A DNA stretch of 64,000 nt from contig REBU01000033.1 in NCBI GenBank assembly GCA_007692585.1, positions 1 to 64,000 of the forward strand. Direction: 5' to 3'. The DNA comes from Paracoccaceae bacterium (lineage in GTDB: Bacteria > Pseudomonadota > Alphaproteobacteria > Rhodobacterales > Rhodobacteraceae). Below are positions 27,378-36,006 of this stretch, piece after piece (position 1 is the first letter of the stretch; each line of letters opens with the position of its first letter). The position numbers were made by a program, and so were the translations under genes. A model generated the notes under the pieces. That model worked only from the letters and a program-made list of their open reading frames with translations, ran no database searches and was not told the DNA's origin.

Positions 27378-28010
27378 TCAGAACCGGTATTCATATCGCA
27401 ATGTCGCGCGGGTTTCGCGTAGGCCGGAGCGTCTTTTGAGAAACTGCAAGGTCTGCGCCGGGGGCAGGACGGATGCGGCGAGTCGGCAATTCACCGTCTC
27501 TTCCTGCGCCGTGATCGCGTAGAACGCCTGACAGGTCTTCTCGCGAAAATCCCCCCCGATCAGTGTCGAGGCGCTCAGGCTGAGCGTGGTTCGGCGGGTG
27601 ATGTCATAGCGATAGACAAACCCCAACCATAGCCCCGGATCAATGCGGTATTTCTCGCCGCGCTCGCCTGTACTGATGCCCCAGATCACGCCGAAAGAAG
27701 GCGTCAGCGCCGTGAGCAGCGTAAGATTCATTTCCGGGATGCGCGGACTATACCATGAAGCAAAGTCGATGGGGGTGCCATCGCTCAATTCAAATCCGCC
27801 TTGCGACAACTCCCGCGCCAGTGCCGACCGGCTGGAGCCAGTGCGCGCGTCCAGCAGGAAGGTCTGCGAAAGCAGCGACTGCGCGGATTGTGCGCTGGCT
27901 TGGGCCGTGCAGAACAGCGCTGCGAATACAGCCTGGGCCGCCAAGCCAAGGACATAGTGCAGCCCTGCCGTGTGTCGCATCAATCCGCTCGGTCGTGTCA
28001 CGCCATTCAT
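27378..28010 (-). CDS. Predicted exported/outer-membrane beta-barrel-like protein
   Basis: Signal peptide (AAQAVFAALFCTAQASA), alternating beta-type strands, C-terminal RATLRYEYRF. Confidence 0.55.
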   Translation of the reverse strand: MNGVTRPSGLMRHTAGLHYVLGLAAQAVFAALFCTAQASAQSAQSLLSQTFLLDARTGSSRSALARELSQGGFELSDGTPIDFASWYSPRIPEMNLTLLTALTPSFGVIWGISTGERGEKYRIDPGLWLGFVYRYDITRRTTLSLSASTLIGGDFREKTCQAFYAITAQEETVNCRLAASVLPPAQTLQFLKRRSGLRETRATLRYEYRF

Positions 28011-28143
28011 CCGTTTCGGGTTGGCTCCCGCCGACCTGCTCTATCCTGACCCCGGTTAGAGAATACGCAACCCGTGACGATTTTCAGGCAGGGGCAGGTC
28101 GAGATTGCGACCGCATGGCTGCACTGGCGCGAAACCGCAGATG

Positions 28144-28491
28144 CTAGACGCGCTCGATGGTCACTTTGCCTGCGTCGAAGGCCAGATAGTCGCGGAGAGC
28201 TTCGGCTTCAGGGGTGGGCTTGGTCAGGCTGAAGCCTGCATTCTGGATCAGACCTTCAGGGCTGGAGACATGAAAATGCATCCCTTCGCCCCGGTCATCG
28301 CAGAACAGCGGGCGGTCGGACGGGTCAAGCACAGCTGCGGCGACATCGGTGCGCGGGAAGTAGATCACAAACGGATAGTCGCGCTGCACGAGTTCCAACG
28401 CGCGCGTACTTTCCGCGATTACCGAACCACCTGCGCGCACGACCCAAGTGCCCTCGGCAGGATAGATCCTGACATTGGTCATGTATTTCAT
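28144..28491 (-). CDS. DUF427-family protein
   Basis: TWVVRAGGSVIAESTRALELVQRDYPFVIYFPRTDV...PLFCDDRGEGMHFHV. Confidence 0.75.
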   Translation of the reverse strand: MKYMTNVRIYPAEGTWVVRAGGSVIAESTRALELVQRDYPFVIYFPRTDVAAAVLDPSDRPLFCDDRGEGMHFHVSSPEGLIQNAGFSLTKPTPEAEALRDYLAFDAGKVTIERV

Positions 28492-28560
28492 TCCTTATCT
28501 AGACCCGGACACATTCGCAGGTTTTGCTGCCAGTGTTAAGGGTGTTTTCTGCAGCTGCAG

Positions 28561-30372
28561 CTAAACTGGCGTGCAGGCATGCACCAGCCATTGCGCTGCA
28601 GCATCGCTGAGCATGGGCCGCAGTAGCGTCACGACCCGGTCGTGATACGCATTGAGCCAGGCGCGCTCTGACGGGGTGAGCTGGCTCGACAGGACCAGGC
28701 GTCGGTCAATCGGAGCGAGCGTCAGAGTTTCAAACTCCAGCCAGTCGCGCGCATCCCCGCCCTCGGGAGGTGCGCCCTTGCGCACAGTGATCAGGTTCTC
28801 GATGCGGATGCCGAACTGCCCTTCACGGTAGTAGCCCGGTTCATTGGACAGGATCATGCCCTCGGCCAGCGGTACGGTCGAGACGCGCGAGATGCGTTGC
28901 GGGCCCTCATGGACCGAAAGGAACGCCCCGACCCCGTGGCCGGTGCCGTGGTCGTAATCGCACCCCATCTGCCAGAGCGGCGCCCGCGCCAGTGCATCGA
29001 GATGGCTGCCTGCGACGCCGCGCGGAAAGCGCGCCTGCGAGATGGCGATCATGCCGCGCAGCACAGCAGTGAAGCATTCGGCTTCCAAAGTGCCGACCGG
29101 GCCGACAGGGATGGTGCGGGTGATGTCTGTTGTCCCGTCAAGATACTGCCCGCCCGAATCGACGAGCATCAGATCACCGGGCATCAGGCGCCGATTGCTG
29201 GTTTCGGTCACGCGGTAATGCACGATCGCCCCATTTGGGCCGGACCCGGCGATGGTGTCGAAGCTGAGGTCTTCCAGCGCTCCGGTCGCGGCGCGGCAGG
29301 ATTCAAGGTGGCGGGCAATGTCGATCTCGGTCAGAACGAAATCCGGATCTGCGACCACGCGCGCAGCCTTCGCGTCAAACCAACAGAGAAACTCGACCAT
29401 TGCAGCCCCGTCGCGCAGCTGCGCGGCTCGCGCGCCTGCCAACTCGGCCTCGGTCTTGCGGGCCTTAGGCATCAGACACGGGTCTTGCTGAAAAGCGATC
29501 TCCGTCGCGTTTTCTTCCAGGCTCCCCACAATCCGAACCGGCACAGTTGTCTTGTCCAGCCGCACAGGTCCACTCAGCGTGCGCAGGGCTGCGTCAAATG
29601 CCTCGGGCGGGCGCAGATGTTCACCTTCCGGAAAGCTGAGGCCCGTGCATTTCGCGGCATCTGCGAACAGGTCCACGCGCCCGTCGTCATGAACGATGGC
29701 AAAGCCCTGCATCACCGGCAGGCGCGGCAGATCGCCGCCGCGGATATTGAGCAACCAGCAAATGCTTTCAGGCTGCGTCAGAACGCAGGCGCGTTGCCGG
29801 TTCTCGCGCAGCGCTAGCGCGATCCGAGCGCGTTTTTCAGCTGACGACTGGCCTGCGAGGTCTTCGGGATAGTGCCGGGCCGCCGCCATGGGCGGGGCAG
29901 GGCGGTCGGACCAGAGCGGATCAATCGGGTTGGCGATCTCGCGCAGGCTGACCCCGCTGTTGGCAAGGCCCTTTTCAAGCGTCTCAATTTCATCAGGGGT
30001 ATGCAGCCACGGATCGAAGCCGATCACCGCGCCATTGGGGCAGGCATCGCGCAGCCAATCGGCGGGTTTGATCTCGGGCCAATGGACCGGGGAAAACACA
30101 GGCGCGCATTGCAGTCGCGCCTGGACACGGTAGCGACCGTCGACAAACAGCCCGGCGCGGTCCACCAGCACGATGCAGAACCCCGATGAGCCAGTGAAGC
30201 CCGTGAGCCATGCCAATCGTTCGTCGCAGGCGGCCACATATTCGGCCATATGCGCATCACTGCGCGGCACGATCACGCCGTTCAGCCCCTGTTGCTGCAA
30301 GCTGTCACGCAGAGCTGCCAGTCGGGGTGGCCCGTCCTCGGGGCGGCTGGTGGCGGAAAAGTTCTGAAACAT
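28561..30372 (-). CDS. pepP: Aminopeptidase P / Xaa-Pro aminopeptidase (M24B)
   Basis: DSGGQYLDGTTDITRT, GTGHGVGAFLSVHEGPQ, NEPGYYREGQFGIRIENL; ATG 30372. Confidence 0.92.
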   Translation of the reverse strand: MFQNFSATSRPEDGPPRLAALRDSLQQQGLNGVIVPRSDAHMAEYVAACDERLAWLTGFTGSSGFCIVLVDRAGLFVDGRYRVQARLQCAPVFSPVHWPEIKPADWLRDACPNGAVIGFDPWLHTPDEIETLEKGLANSGVSLREIANPIDPLWSDRPAPPMAAARHYPEDLAGQSSAEKRARIALALRENRQRACVLTQPESICWLLNIRGGDLPRLPVMQGFAIVHDDGRVDLFADAAKCTGLSFPEGEHLRPPEAFDAALRTLSGPVRLDKTTVPVRIVGSLEENATEIAFQQDPCLMPKARKTEAELAGARAAQLRDGAAMVEFLCWFDAKAARVVADPDFVLTEIDIARHLESCRAATGALEDLSFDTIAGSGPNGAIVHYRVTETSNRRLMPGDLMLVDSGGQYLDGTTDITRTIPVGPVGTLEAECFTAVLRGMIAISQARFPRGVAGSHLDALARAPLWQMGCDYDHGTGHGVGAFLSVHEGPQRISRVSTVPLAEGMILSNEPGYYREGQFGIRIENLITVRKGAPPEGGDARDWLEFETLTLAPIDRRLVLSSQLTPSERAWLNAYHDRVVTLLRPMLSDAAAQWLVHACTPV

Positions 30373-30443
30373 CGGCTGATCTCGGCGCAGGAACTGGGTG
30401 GCCCAGTGGTAATGACCTGCACCGAGACGGTCAATCGCCAAGC

Positions 30444-31055
30444 TCAGCGTTTGCGGTCGCGCCTGGTGCTCATCGGCTGGAACGCGACGCTGACATGGGC
30501 TTCGCAATACGGCTTGCCGGGTTTGACGGGCAGGCCGCAGAACCAGAAATCTTCGGTCGCTGGGTCACCGATGGGCCATTTGCATGTCCGCTCGGTCAGT
30601 TCCAGCAGCGTCAGTTTGCGCGCAGTTTTCTCGACTTCGCGCACCGTGGCCAAGGCTTCGGGATCGATTTCATTGGCTGAAGGCTGGGGCGGCAGCGGCT
30701 GGCCTGCCGGGATGATCGGACGCGGCGTGTAGACCGCGGGCTCGGTCGCTGCGGGGGCCGCGGGTTCGACAGGTCTGGCTTGCGCTGCACGTTCGGCCTT
30801 GGCCTGAGCAAGATCGACCACAGGCGCCGTCGCAGGCGCCTCTGCGACGGGTTCGGGCTCTGGCGTGGCAGGGGGGGCTTGCACCGGCGCGCTGTCCGCT
30901 TCGGGTCCGTTGCGGTTCGACAGGCCAAGGCGATGCACCTTGCCGATCACGGCATTGCGCGTCACACCGCCCAATTCCTTGGCGATCTGCGAGGCAGAAT
31001 GCCCCTCATTCCACATTTTCTTGAGCAGTTCGACGCGCTCATCGGTCCAGGACAT
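30444..31055 (-). CDS. gcrA: GcrA cell-cycle regulator
   Basis: MSWTDERVELLKKMWNEGHSASQIAKELGGVTRNAVIGKVHRLGLSNR; CKWPIGDP...FCGLP..PGKPYCEAH. Confidence 0.95.
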   Translation of the reverse strand: MSWTDERVELLKKMWNEGHSASQIAKELGGVTRNAVIGKVHRLGLSNRNGPEADSAPVQAPPATPEPEPVAEAPATAPVVDLAQAKAERAAQARPVEPAAPAATEPAVYTPRPIIPAGQPLPPQPSANEIDPEALATVREVEKTARKLTLLELTERTCKWPIGDPATEDFWFCGLPVKPGKPYCEAHVSVAFQPMSTRRDRKR

Positions 31056-31192
31056 GGGGCAAACTCCGGCTGCGGCTCTCGCATTTCAAACGCCCATGGA
31101 AATGGGCAAGTGAATGAAATACATCCCCCCGAGGCAGATTACAATCACAACAGCACGCTCAGGCGGTGCGCAAGACCAAGAAGGGGCTCGCA

Positions 31193-32008
31193 GTGGCGCA
31201 GCAAGACGGAACAGAGTTCGCGATGGGGGCACGGCGCTTCGGGCGGGTCAACTGGCTGGGCCTTCAGGCGTTGGCGGATCGCGAGATCCGGCGCTTCCTC
31301 GTGGTCTGGACACAAACGCTCGCTGCGCCCCTGGTCACGGCAGGGCTGTTTCTGGCCGTGTTTTCGCTGGCCATCGGTCCCATGCGCGGCGAGGTTCTGG
31401 GCGTGCCCTTCATCAATTTTCTGGCACCGGGCATCCTGATGATGACTGTCATTCAGAACAGTTTTGCCAATACCTCGTCTTCGATCGTGATTTCAAAGGT
31501 GCAGGGCAATATCGTCGACACGCTCATGCCGCCTCTGTCTCCGAGTGAGATCTTGCTGGGCTATCTGGCGGGCGGGATTGTGCGGGGTCTGATGGTGGGG
31601 GCGGTCATTGCGCTCGCGCTCTGGGCGTTTCTGGGCCAGAGCATCGCGCATCCGCTCTGGTTGCTGGTCTTTCTGACATTGGGCGCAGGATTTCTGGGCG
31701 CGCTCGGAATAGCGGCCGGGATCATTTCAAACAAATTCGACCAGATCGCAGCGATCACGAATTTCATCGTGGTGCCGCTGGCGTTTCTGTCTGGCACCTT
31801 CTACTCCATCACCAGCCTGCCGCCGCTCCTTGAGACGCTCAGCCGTTTCAACCCGGTGTTCTACCTGATCGATGGCGCTCGCTACGGGATGATCGGAGGG
31901 TCGGATGCGTCACCCTGGTTGGGGTTGGCTGTGGTGGGCGGGGCGACGCTCGGCGTGGCTGGGCTGTGCTGGCGCTGGCTGAAGACGGGGTATCGCCTCA
32001 AGCCCTGA
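31193..32008 (+). CDS. ABC-2 type transporter permease; start uncertain
   Basis: FINFLAPGILMMTVIQNSFANTSSSIVISKVQGNIVDTLMPPLSPSEILLGYLAGGIVRG; multiple TMs. Confidence 0.88.
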   Translation: MAQQDGTEFAMGARRFGRVNWLGLQALADREIRRFLVVWTQTLAAPLVTAGLFLAVFSLAIGPMRGEVLGVPFINFLAPGILMMTVIQNSFANTSSSIVISKVQGNIVDTLMPPLSPSEILLGYLAGGIVRGLMVGAVIALALWAFLGQSIAHPLWLLVFLTLGAGFLGALGIAAGIISNKFDQIAAITNFIVVPLAFLSGTFYSITSLPPLLETLSRFNPVFYLIDGARYGMIGGSDASPWLGLAVVGGATLGVAGLCWRWLKTGYRLKP

Positions 32009-32084
32009 GCGCCGAGGTCCCGAAGAGTTGAGGCCGCCGCGCTTGTGGTGGCGGCCAATCACGCCTATCTGACGAGAAATTCAA

Positions 32085-32504
32085 TTGTGGATGGATAACA
32101 TGACGATGTCGCGCGTTTTGAGCCTTTGCCTTGGGGCGGTCCTGCTGGCGGGACCTGCTCTTGCAGACGACTCGCGCTGGCGCGATTGCCGGACCTGTCA
32201 TGCGGTCGAGGCCCCGAGCGGGGATGTCATCGTGCGCGGCGGGCGTTCGGGGCCGAATCTTTACGGGATCGCCAATCGCCCCTTGGCCGCTGATTCGGGC
32301 TTCCGGTTCTATTCTGACGATCTCCGGGCAGCTGGCGCGACAGGCGCGCGCTGGACCGAGGAAAATTTCGTGTCATATCTCGCCGCTCCCGACCAGTTCC
32401 TGCGCGCGATGACCGGGAATCCGAACGCAGAAAGCGGCATGCATGTCGCATTGCGCTCTGGCGGGCGTGAGCTGTTCCAATGGCTGCGGGGCCTGTCGAA
32501 CTGA
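32085..32504 (+). CDS. Exported c-type cytochrome
   Basis: Signal peptide, CRTCH heme motif, GPNLYGIANRPLA, GNPNAESGMH. Confidence 0.88.
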   Translation: MWMDNMTMSRVLSLCLGAVLLAGPALADDSRWRDCRTCHAVEAPSGDVIVRGGRSGPNLYGIANRPLAADSGFRFYSDDLRAAGATGARWTEENFVSYLAAPDQFLRAMTGNPNAESGMHVALRSGGRELFQWLRGLSN

Positions 32505-32523
32505 TTTATCCGGGATGTCAGGT

Positions 32524-32617
32524 GAGAGACTGGACTGCGACCCAGACGGAAAATGCTGCGGCTGCTTCCTTCCGGACCTGACCGGGTTGGCAAGGCGTCT
32601 GCCCGCGCCAGCCTCTC
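32524..32617 (-). ncRNA. ffs: Small bacterial signal recognition particle RNA (4.5S type)
   Basis: Minus strand has GGTCAGGTCCGGAAGGAAGCAGCC; ends GAGAGGCTGG...CCAGTCTCTC pair (one G-U). Confidence 0.93.
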
Positions 32618-32624
32618 GAGCGCT

Positions 32625-32653
32625 CAGATAAGGGTTCCGGGCAGGGTTTGCAA
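32625..32653 (-). promoter_or_regulatory. Putative sigma70-type promoter of SRP RNA
   Basis: Minus strand TTGCAA-N17-TATCTG, 8 nt upstream of the predicted RNA 5' end. Confidence 0.55.
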
Positions 32654-32799
32654 GCGGTCAAGAGTCGGCGCTCATGGCTGCAGGCCGCGCGCGCCGACAT
32701 GTCCTCAAGCGCCCAGAGTGGCGCGCGATTGAAAATGCTGGTTGGCAAGTGGCCTTTGGGTGCCCTACTGTGCCTCAAATGGTCAGTGGATCAGGACAC

Positions 32800-34014
32800 A
32801 TGCTCATGCCCAGATCCCAGCTCGGGGTTCAGACACATTTTTCCAGACCCGTGCGCCAGATCGTGCTGATGCTTCTGGTGCTGATCCTGGTGGCGCTTGG
32901 TACATGGGTCGCGCTGCCACGCGTGGCGGGGATCTTTCTGGCCAATATCTGGTTGAACGGCTTTATCTTTCTGGTCTTCGTCATTGGCGTACTTGCGACC
33001 TTCTGGCAGCTCATTCAGCTCAATCGGTCGATCATCTGGATCGAGGGCTTTGCAGCGGACGCACCGGGCCATGGCGCCACGATACCGCCTGCGCTGCTCG
33101 TCCCGCTTGCAGCTTTGCTGCGCGGGCGCGGGCAGGGCAGCAAGATCAGCTCGTCTTCGGCCAGCTCGATCCTCGACTCGGTCGCGACCCGGCTGGACGA
33201 GTTGCGCGACATTACGCGCTACATCATTTCGCTGCTGATCTTCCTTGGTCTGTTGGGAACTTTCTACGGTCTGGCGACAACGGTTCCGGCCGTGGTCGAT
33301 ACGATCCGTTCGCTGGCGCCTGACGAGTCCGCGACCGGCATCGATGTGTTCAACAATCTGATGTCGGGGCTGGAAGCGCAGCTCGGAGGGATGGGCACCG
33401 CGTTTTCTTCCTCGCTTCTGGGGTTGGCAGGCTCGCTGGTCGTGGGGCTACTGGAACTGTTCGCCGGGCATGGACAGAATCGCTTCTATCGCCAGCTGGA
33501 AGAATGGCTGAGCTCGATCACCCGGCTGGGTGTTGCCGGTGACGTTGACTCGGGCGGCGAGATGGGCGCCGTGGTGCAGGTTCTGGACGGTATGGCCGAG
33601 CAGATGGATCTGCTGCACCGCCAGCAGCTGCGCGCGGATCAGGAACGTACTGCGCTCGACCAGGCGTTGGGTCATCTGGTTGTCGCGATTGACCGGCTGG
33701 CCGAGGGGCGCCAGATACTCGATGGTGCACAGCCCGCGCCTGACCTGAGCGTCGGACTGGAGCGCATCGCCTATGGTCAGGAAGCGCTTCTCGCCTATTT
33801 TCAGGCGCACGCAGAAGAAGGCAGTCCCGCCGCGCAAGCGGAGACCCGTTTGCGCCTGCGCAATATCGATGCGCAGCTTTTGCGTATTGCAGAAGAGCTG
33901 TCGGCCGGGCGCGTGGAGACGACGGCCGAGCTGCGTGCCGATCTGGCCGATCTGACCGAAGCCGTGCGACTTCTCGCGCGTCGGACGGCACTGCCGCGCT
34001 CTGACGGGGTGTGA
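32800..34014 (+). CDS. MotA/TolQ/ExbB-like proton-channel family protein; start uncertain (ATG 32779, 32800 or 32806)
   Basis: Four predicted TMs, SLLIFLGLLGTFYGLATTVPAV and GMGTAFSSSLLGLAGSLVVGLLEL; C-terminal cytoplasmic helical tail. Confidence 0.82.
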   Translation: MLMPRSQLGVQTHFSRPVRQIVLMLLVLILVALGTWVALPRVAGIFLANIWLNGFIFLVFVIGVLATFWQLIQLNRSIIWIEGFAADAPGHGATIPPALLVPLAALLRGRGQGSKISSSSASSILDSVATRLDELRDITRYIISLLIFLGLLGTFYGLATTVPAVVDTIRSLAPDESATGIDVFNNLMSGLEAQLGGMGTAFSSSLLGLAGSLVVGLLELFAGHGQNRFYRQLEEWLSSITRLGVAGDVDSGGEMGAVVQVLDGMAEQMDLLHRQQLRADQERTALDQALGHLVVAIDRLAEGRQILDGAQPAPDLSVGLERIAYGQEALLAYFQAHAEEGSPAAQAETRLRLRNIDAQLLRIAEELSAGRVETTAELRADLADLTEAVRLLARRTALPRSDGV

Positions 34015-34018
34015 AGGC

Positions 34019-35794
34019 ATGGCTCTGGCACGCAGATCCGGGCAACGCCGCGACGTAAGCGGGTCCATCTGGCCGGGTTTTGTCGATGCGATGACCGCGC
34101 TCTTGCTGGTGCTGATGTTCGTCCTGTCGATTTTCATGATCGTGCAATTCGTGCTGCGCGACACGATCTCGGAACAGGACACACAGCTGGAGGGGCTGAG
34201 CGCCGAGGTCGCCTCTCTTGCCGATGCCCTGGGGCTGTCGCGGGCGCGGGTCGCTTCGCTGGAAGGGCAAGTGTCAGGGCTCTCGGGTGATCTGGATGCG
34301 GCGCGCGCGCTGACTGCGGCGCAGGCTGCGCAGATCACGCGGCTCGACCGTGATCTGGCAGCGCGCGGCGCCGAACTGGATCAGGCACAGGCGCGGATCA
34401 CGGATTTTCAGGCGCAGGTGGCCGCTTTGATTACGGCGCGCGACACGGCGCTTGCAACGGGGGCTGCGCTCGAGGCGGATCTGGCGGCAACGGAGGCCGC
34501 GCGGGCGCAGGCTTTGTCTGAGCGCGATGCGCTTGATCTGGCGTTGGCGAGCCTGCGCGACGAGATGGATGCCGAGGCTGAGGCCGCGCGCCTCGCGGCG
34601 CTGCGCGCGCAGGCTGTGGAGGCGGCGCTGGCCGAAGCCCGCGCAGAGGCGTCAGCGTCGCAAGCCTCTCTCGCGCAGCTGGCGGCAAGCCTGATGGCGA
34701 CGCAGGACACCCTGTCAGAGCAGGCCGCGACCGAGACGGCCTTGCGGCGGGCGGTCGATGTAGCCGAAGCGGAAACTCTGGCCGAGCGTGCAGCCGCCGA
34801 GGCGCTGCGCGAACGACTGCGGGGAGTCGAGGCGGAGCTGAGCGCCGAGGAGCAGGCGCGTCTGGCAGATGTCGCGGCGGCGGAGGCGTTGCGGCGGCGG
34901 CTTGAAACGGCCGATGCCGAGCTGACCTCGATGACGCTGGCGCTTGAGGAACAGCGCCGGCGCGCGGAAGAAACGCTCACCCTGCTCGCGGCGGCGCGCG
35001 ATGCGCAGGCGCAGAGCGAAGCCGCGCTGGAAGCGGAAATGTCCGAGCGGGCGCGCCTTGCCGCCTTGCGCAATCTTGCGCAACAAAACCTTGCCGAGCG
35101 CGACGCCCGGACGCTGGAAGATCAGCGGCGGATCGAAGTGCTTAACCAGCAGGTTGCGGCATTGCGCGGACAGGTGGGCGGATTGCAGGATCTGCTGGGG
35201 GAGGCGCGCGCGCGGGATGAAGCTGCGCAAACGCAGATCGAAAGCCTCGGTGCGGATCTCAATCTGGCGCTGGCGCAATTGGCCACGGAAGAACGACGCC
35301 GCGCCGATATGGAAGCGGCCGAACGTGCCCGGTTGGAGAGTTTTCAATCGGAATTTTTCGGGCAGTTGCGGCAGGTTCTGGAAGGACGCGATGGCGTCGA
35401 GATCGTGGGCGACCGGTTCGTGTTCTCCTCGGAAGTGCTGTTTCAGCTGGGCTCGGCGGATCTCGCACCCGAGGGGCGCGCGCAGATCGGCAATGTCGTG
35501 GCGATTCTGAGCGATGTGGCAGATCGTATCCCGCCCGAAATCGACTGGATCCTGCAGGTTGAAGGCCATACCGACAATCTGCCAATCGGGCCGGGCGGGG
35601 CCTTTGCTGATAATTGGGCGCTCAGTCAGGCACGCGCGCTTTCAGTGGTGCGCTATCTGACCGAAGACCGCGGCTTTCCTGCAAGGCGTCTGTCTGCGGC
35701 AGGTTTTGGTGAATACCGCCCGGTCGATCCGGCAAATACGCCGCAGGCGCGCAGCCGCAACCGCAGGATCGAGTTGAAACTGACCGAGAGATAG
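34019..35794 (+). CDS. OmpA/MotB-domain protein with single TM and very long coiled coil
   Basis: WPGFVDAMTALLLVLMFVLSIFMIVQFVL (TM with Asp), about 390 aa Ala/Glu/Arg-rich coil, VEGHTDNLPIGPGGAFADNWALSQARALSVVRYL...NRRIELKL. Confidence 0.88.
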   Translation: MALARRSGQRRDVSGSIWPGFVDAMTALLLVLMFVLSIFMIVQFVLRDTISEQDTQLEGLSAEVASLADALGLSRARVASLEGQVSGLSGDLDAARALTAAQAAQITRLDRDLAARGAELDQAQARITDFQAQVAALITARDTALATGAALEADLAATEAARAQALSERDALDLALASLRDEMDAEAEAARLAALRAQAVEAALAEARAEASASQASLAQLAASLMATQDTLSEQAATETALRRAVDVAEAETLAERAAAEALRERLRGVEAELSAEEQARLADVAAAEALRRRLETADAELTSMTLALEEQRRRAEETLTLLAAARDAQAQSEAALEAEMSERARLAALRNLAQQNLAERDARTLEDQRRIEVLNQQVAALRGQVGGLQDLLGEARARDEAAQTQIESLGADLNLALAQLATEERRRADMEAAERARLESFQSEFFGQLRQVLEGRDGVEIVGDRFVFSSEVLFQLGSADLAPEGRAQIGNVVAILSDVADRIPPEIDWILQVEGHTDNLPIGPGGAFADNWALSQARALSVVRYLTEDRGFPARRLSAAGFGEYRPVDPANTPQARSRNRRIELKLTER

Positions 35795-35807
35795 AGCGCG
35801 GGGGATA

Positions 35808-35893
35808 CCCAAGGGGCCGCAGGCCCCTTGGGGCGGGTCTGGGCCTGCGGCCCATCGCGCGCAGGGGGCTCGATGCCCCCTGCGCGCGTTTTT
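35808..35893 (+). terminator. Three tandem hairpins, the last a strong intrinsic terminator
   Basis: CCCAAGGGGCC-GCA-GGCCCCTTGGG (35808-35832); TGGGCC-TGC-GGCCCA (35840-35854); CGCGCGCAGGGGGC-TCGAT-GCCCCCTGCGCGCG-TTTTT (35856-35893). Confidence 0.88.
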
Positions 35894-36006
35894 CTAAGGC
35901 GGTTCTCGCCCCACAAGCTTGCATGATCTCCGACCTCTGATCTCTGGCCCGATTTGCAGAGCGGCGCACGAAACTCCTCTGTCTCTCAGACTGTTGCTGA
36001 ACCCGG

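Noticed and set aside
34408-35073. 221-aa Ser/Ala/Arg-rich minus-strand ORF within the coiled-coil gene
   Set aside because: Mirror of the Ala/Glu/Arg coiled-coil codons on the opposite strand; no independent support.
32800-35794. A complete Zorya defence locus
   Set aside because: Only ZorA/ZorB-like components are present; downstream genes are hemerythrin and proS, and upstream are SRP RNA and cytochrome c, so no zorC/zorD/zorE.
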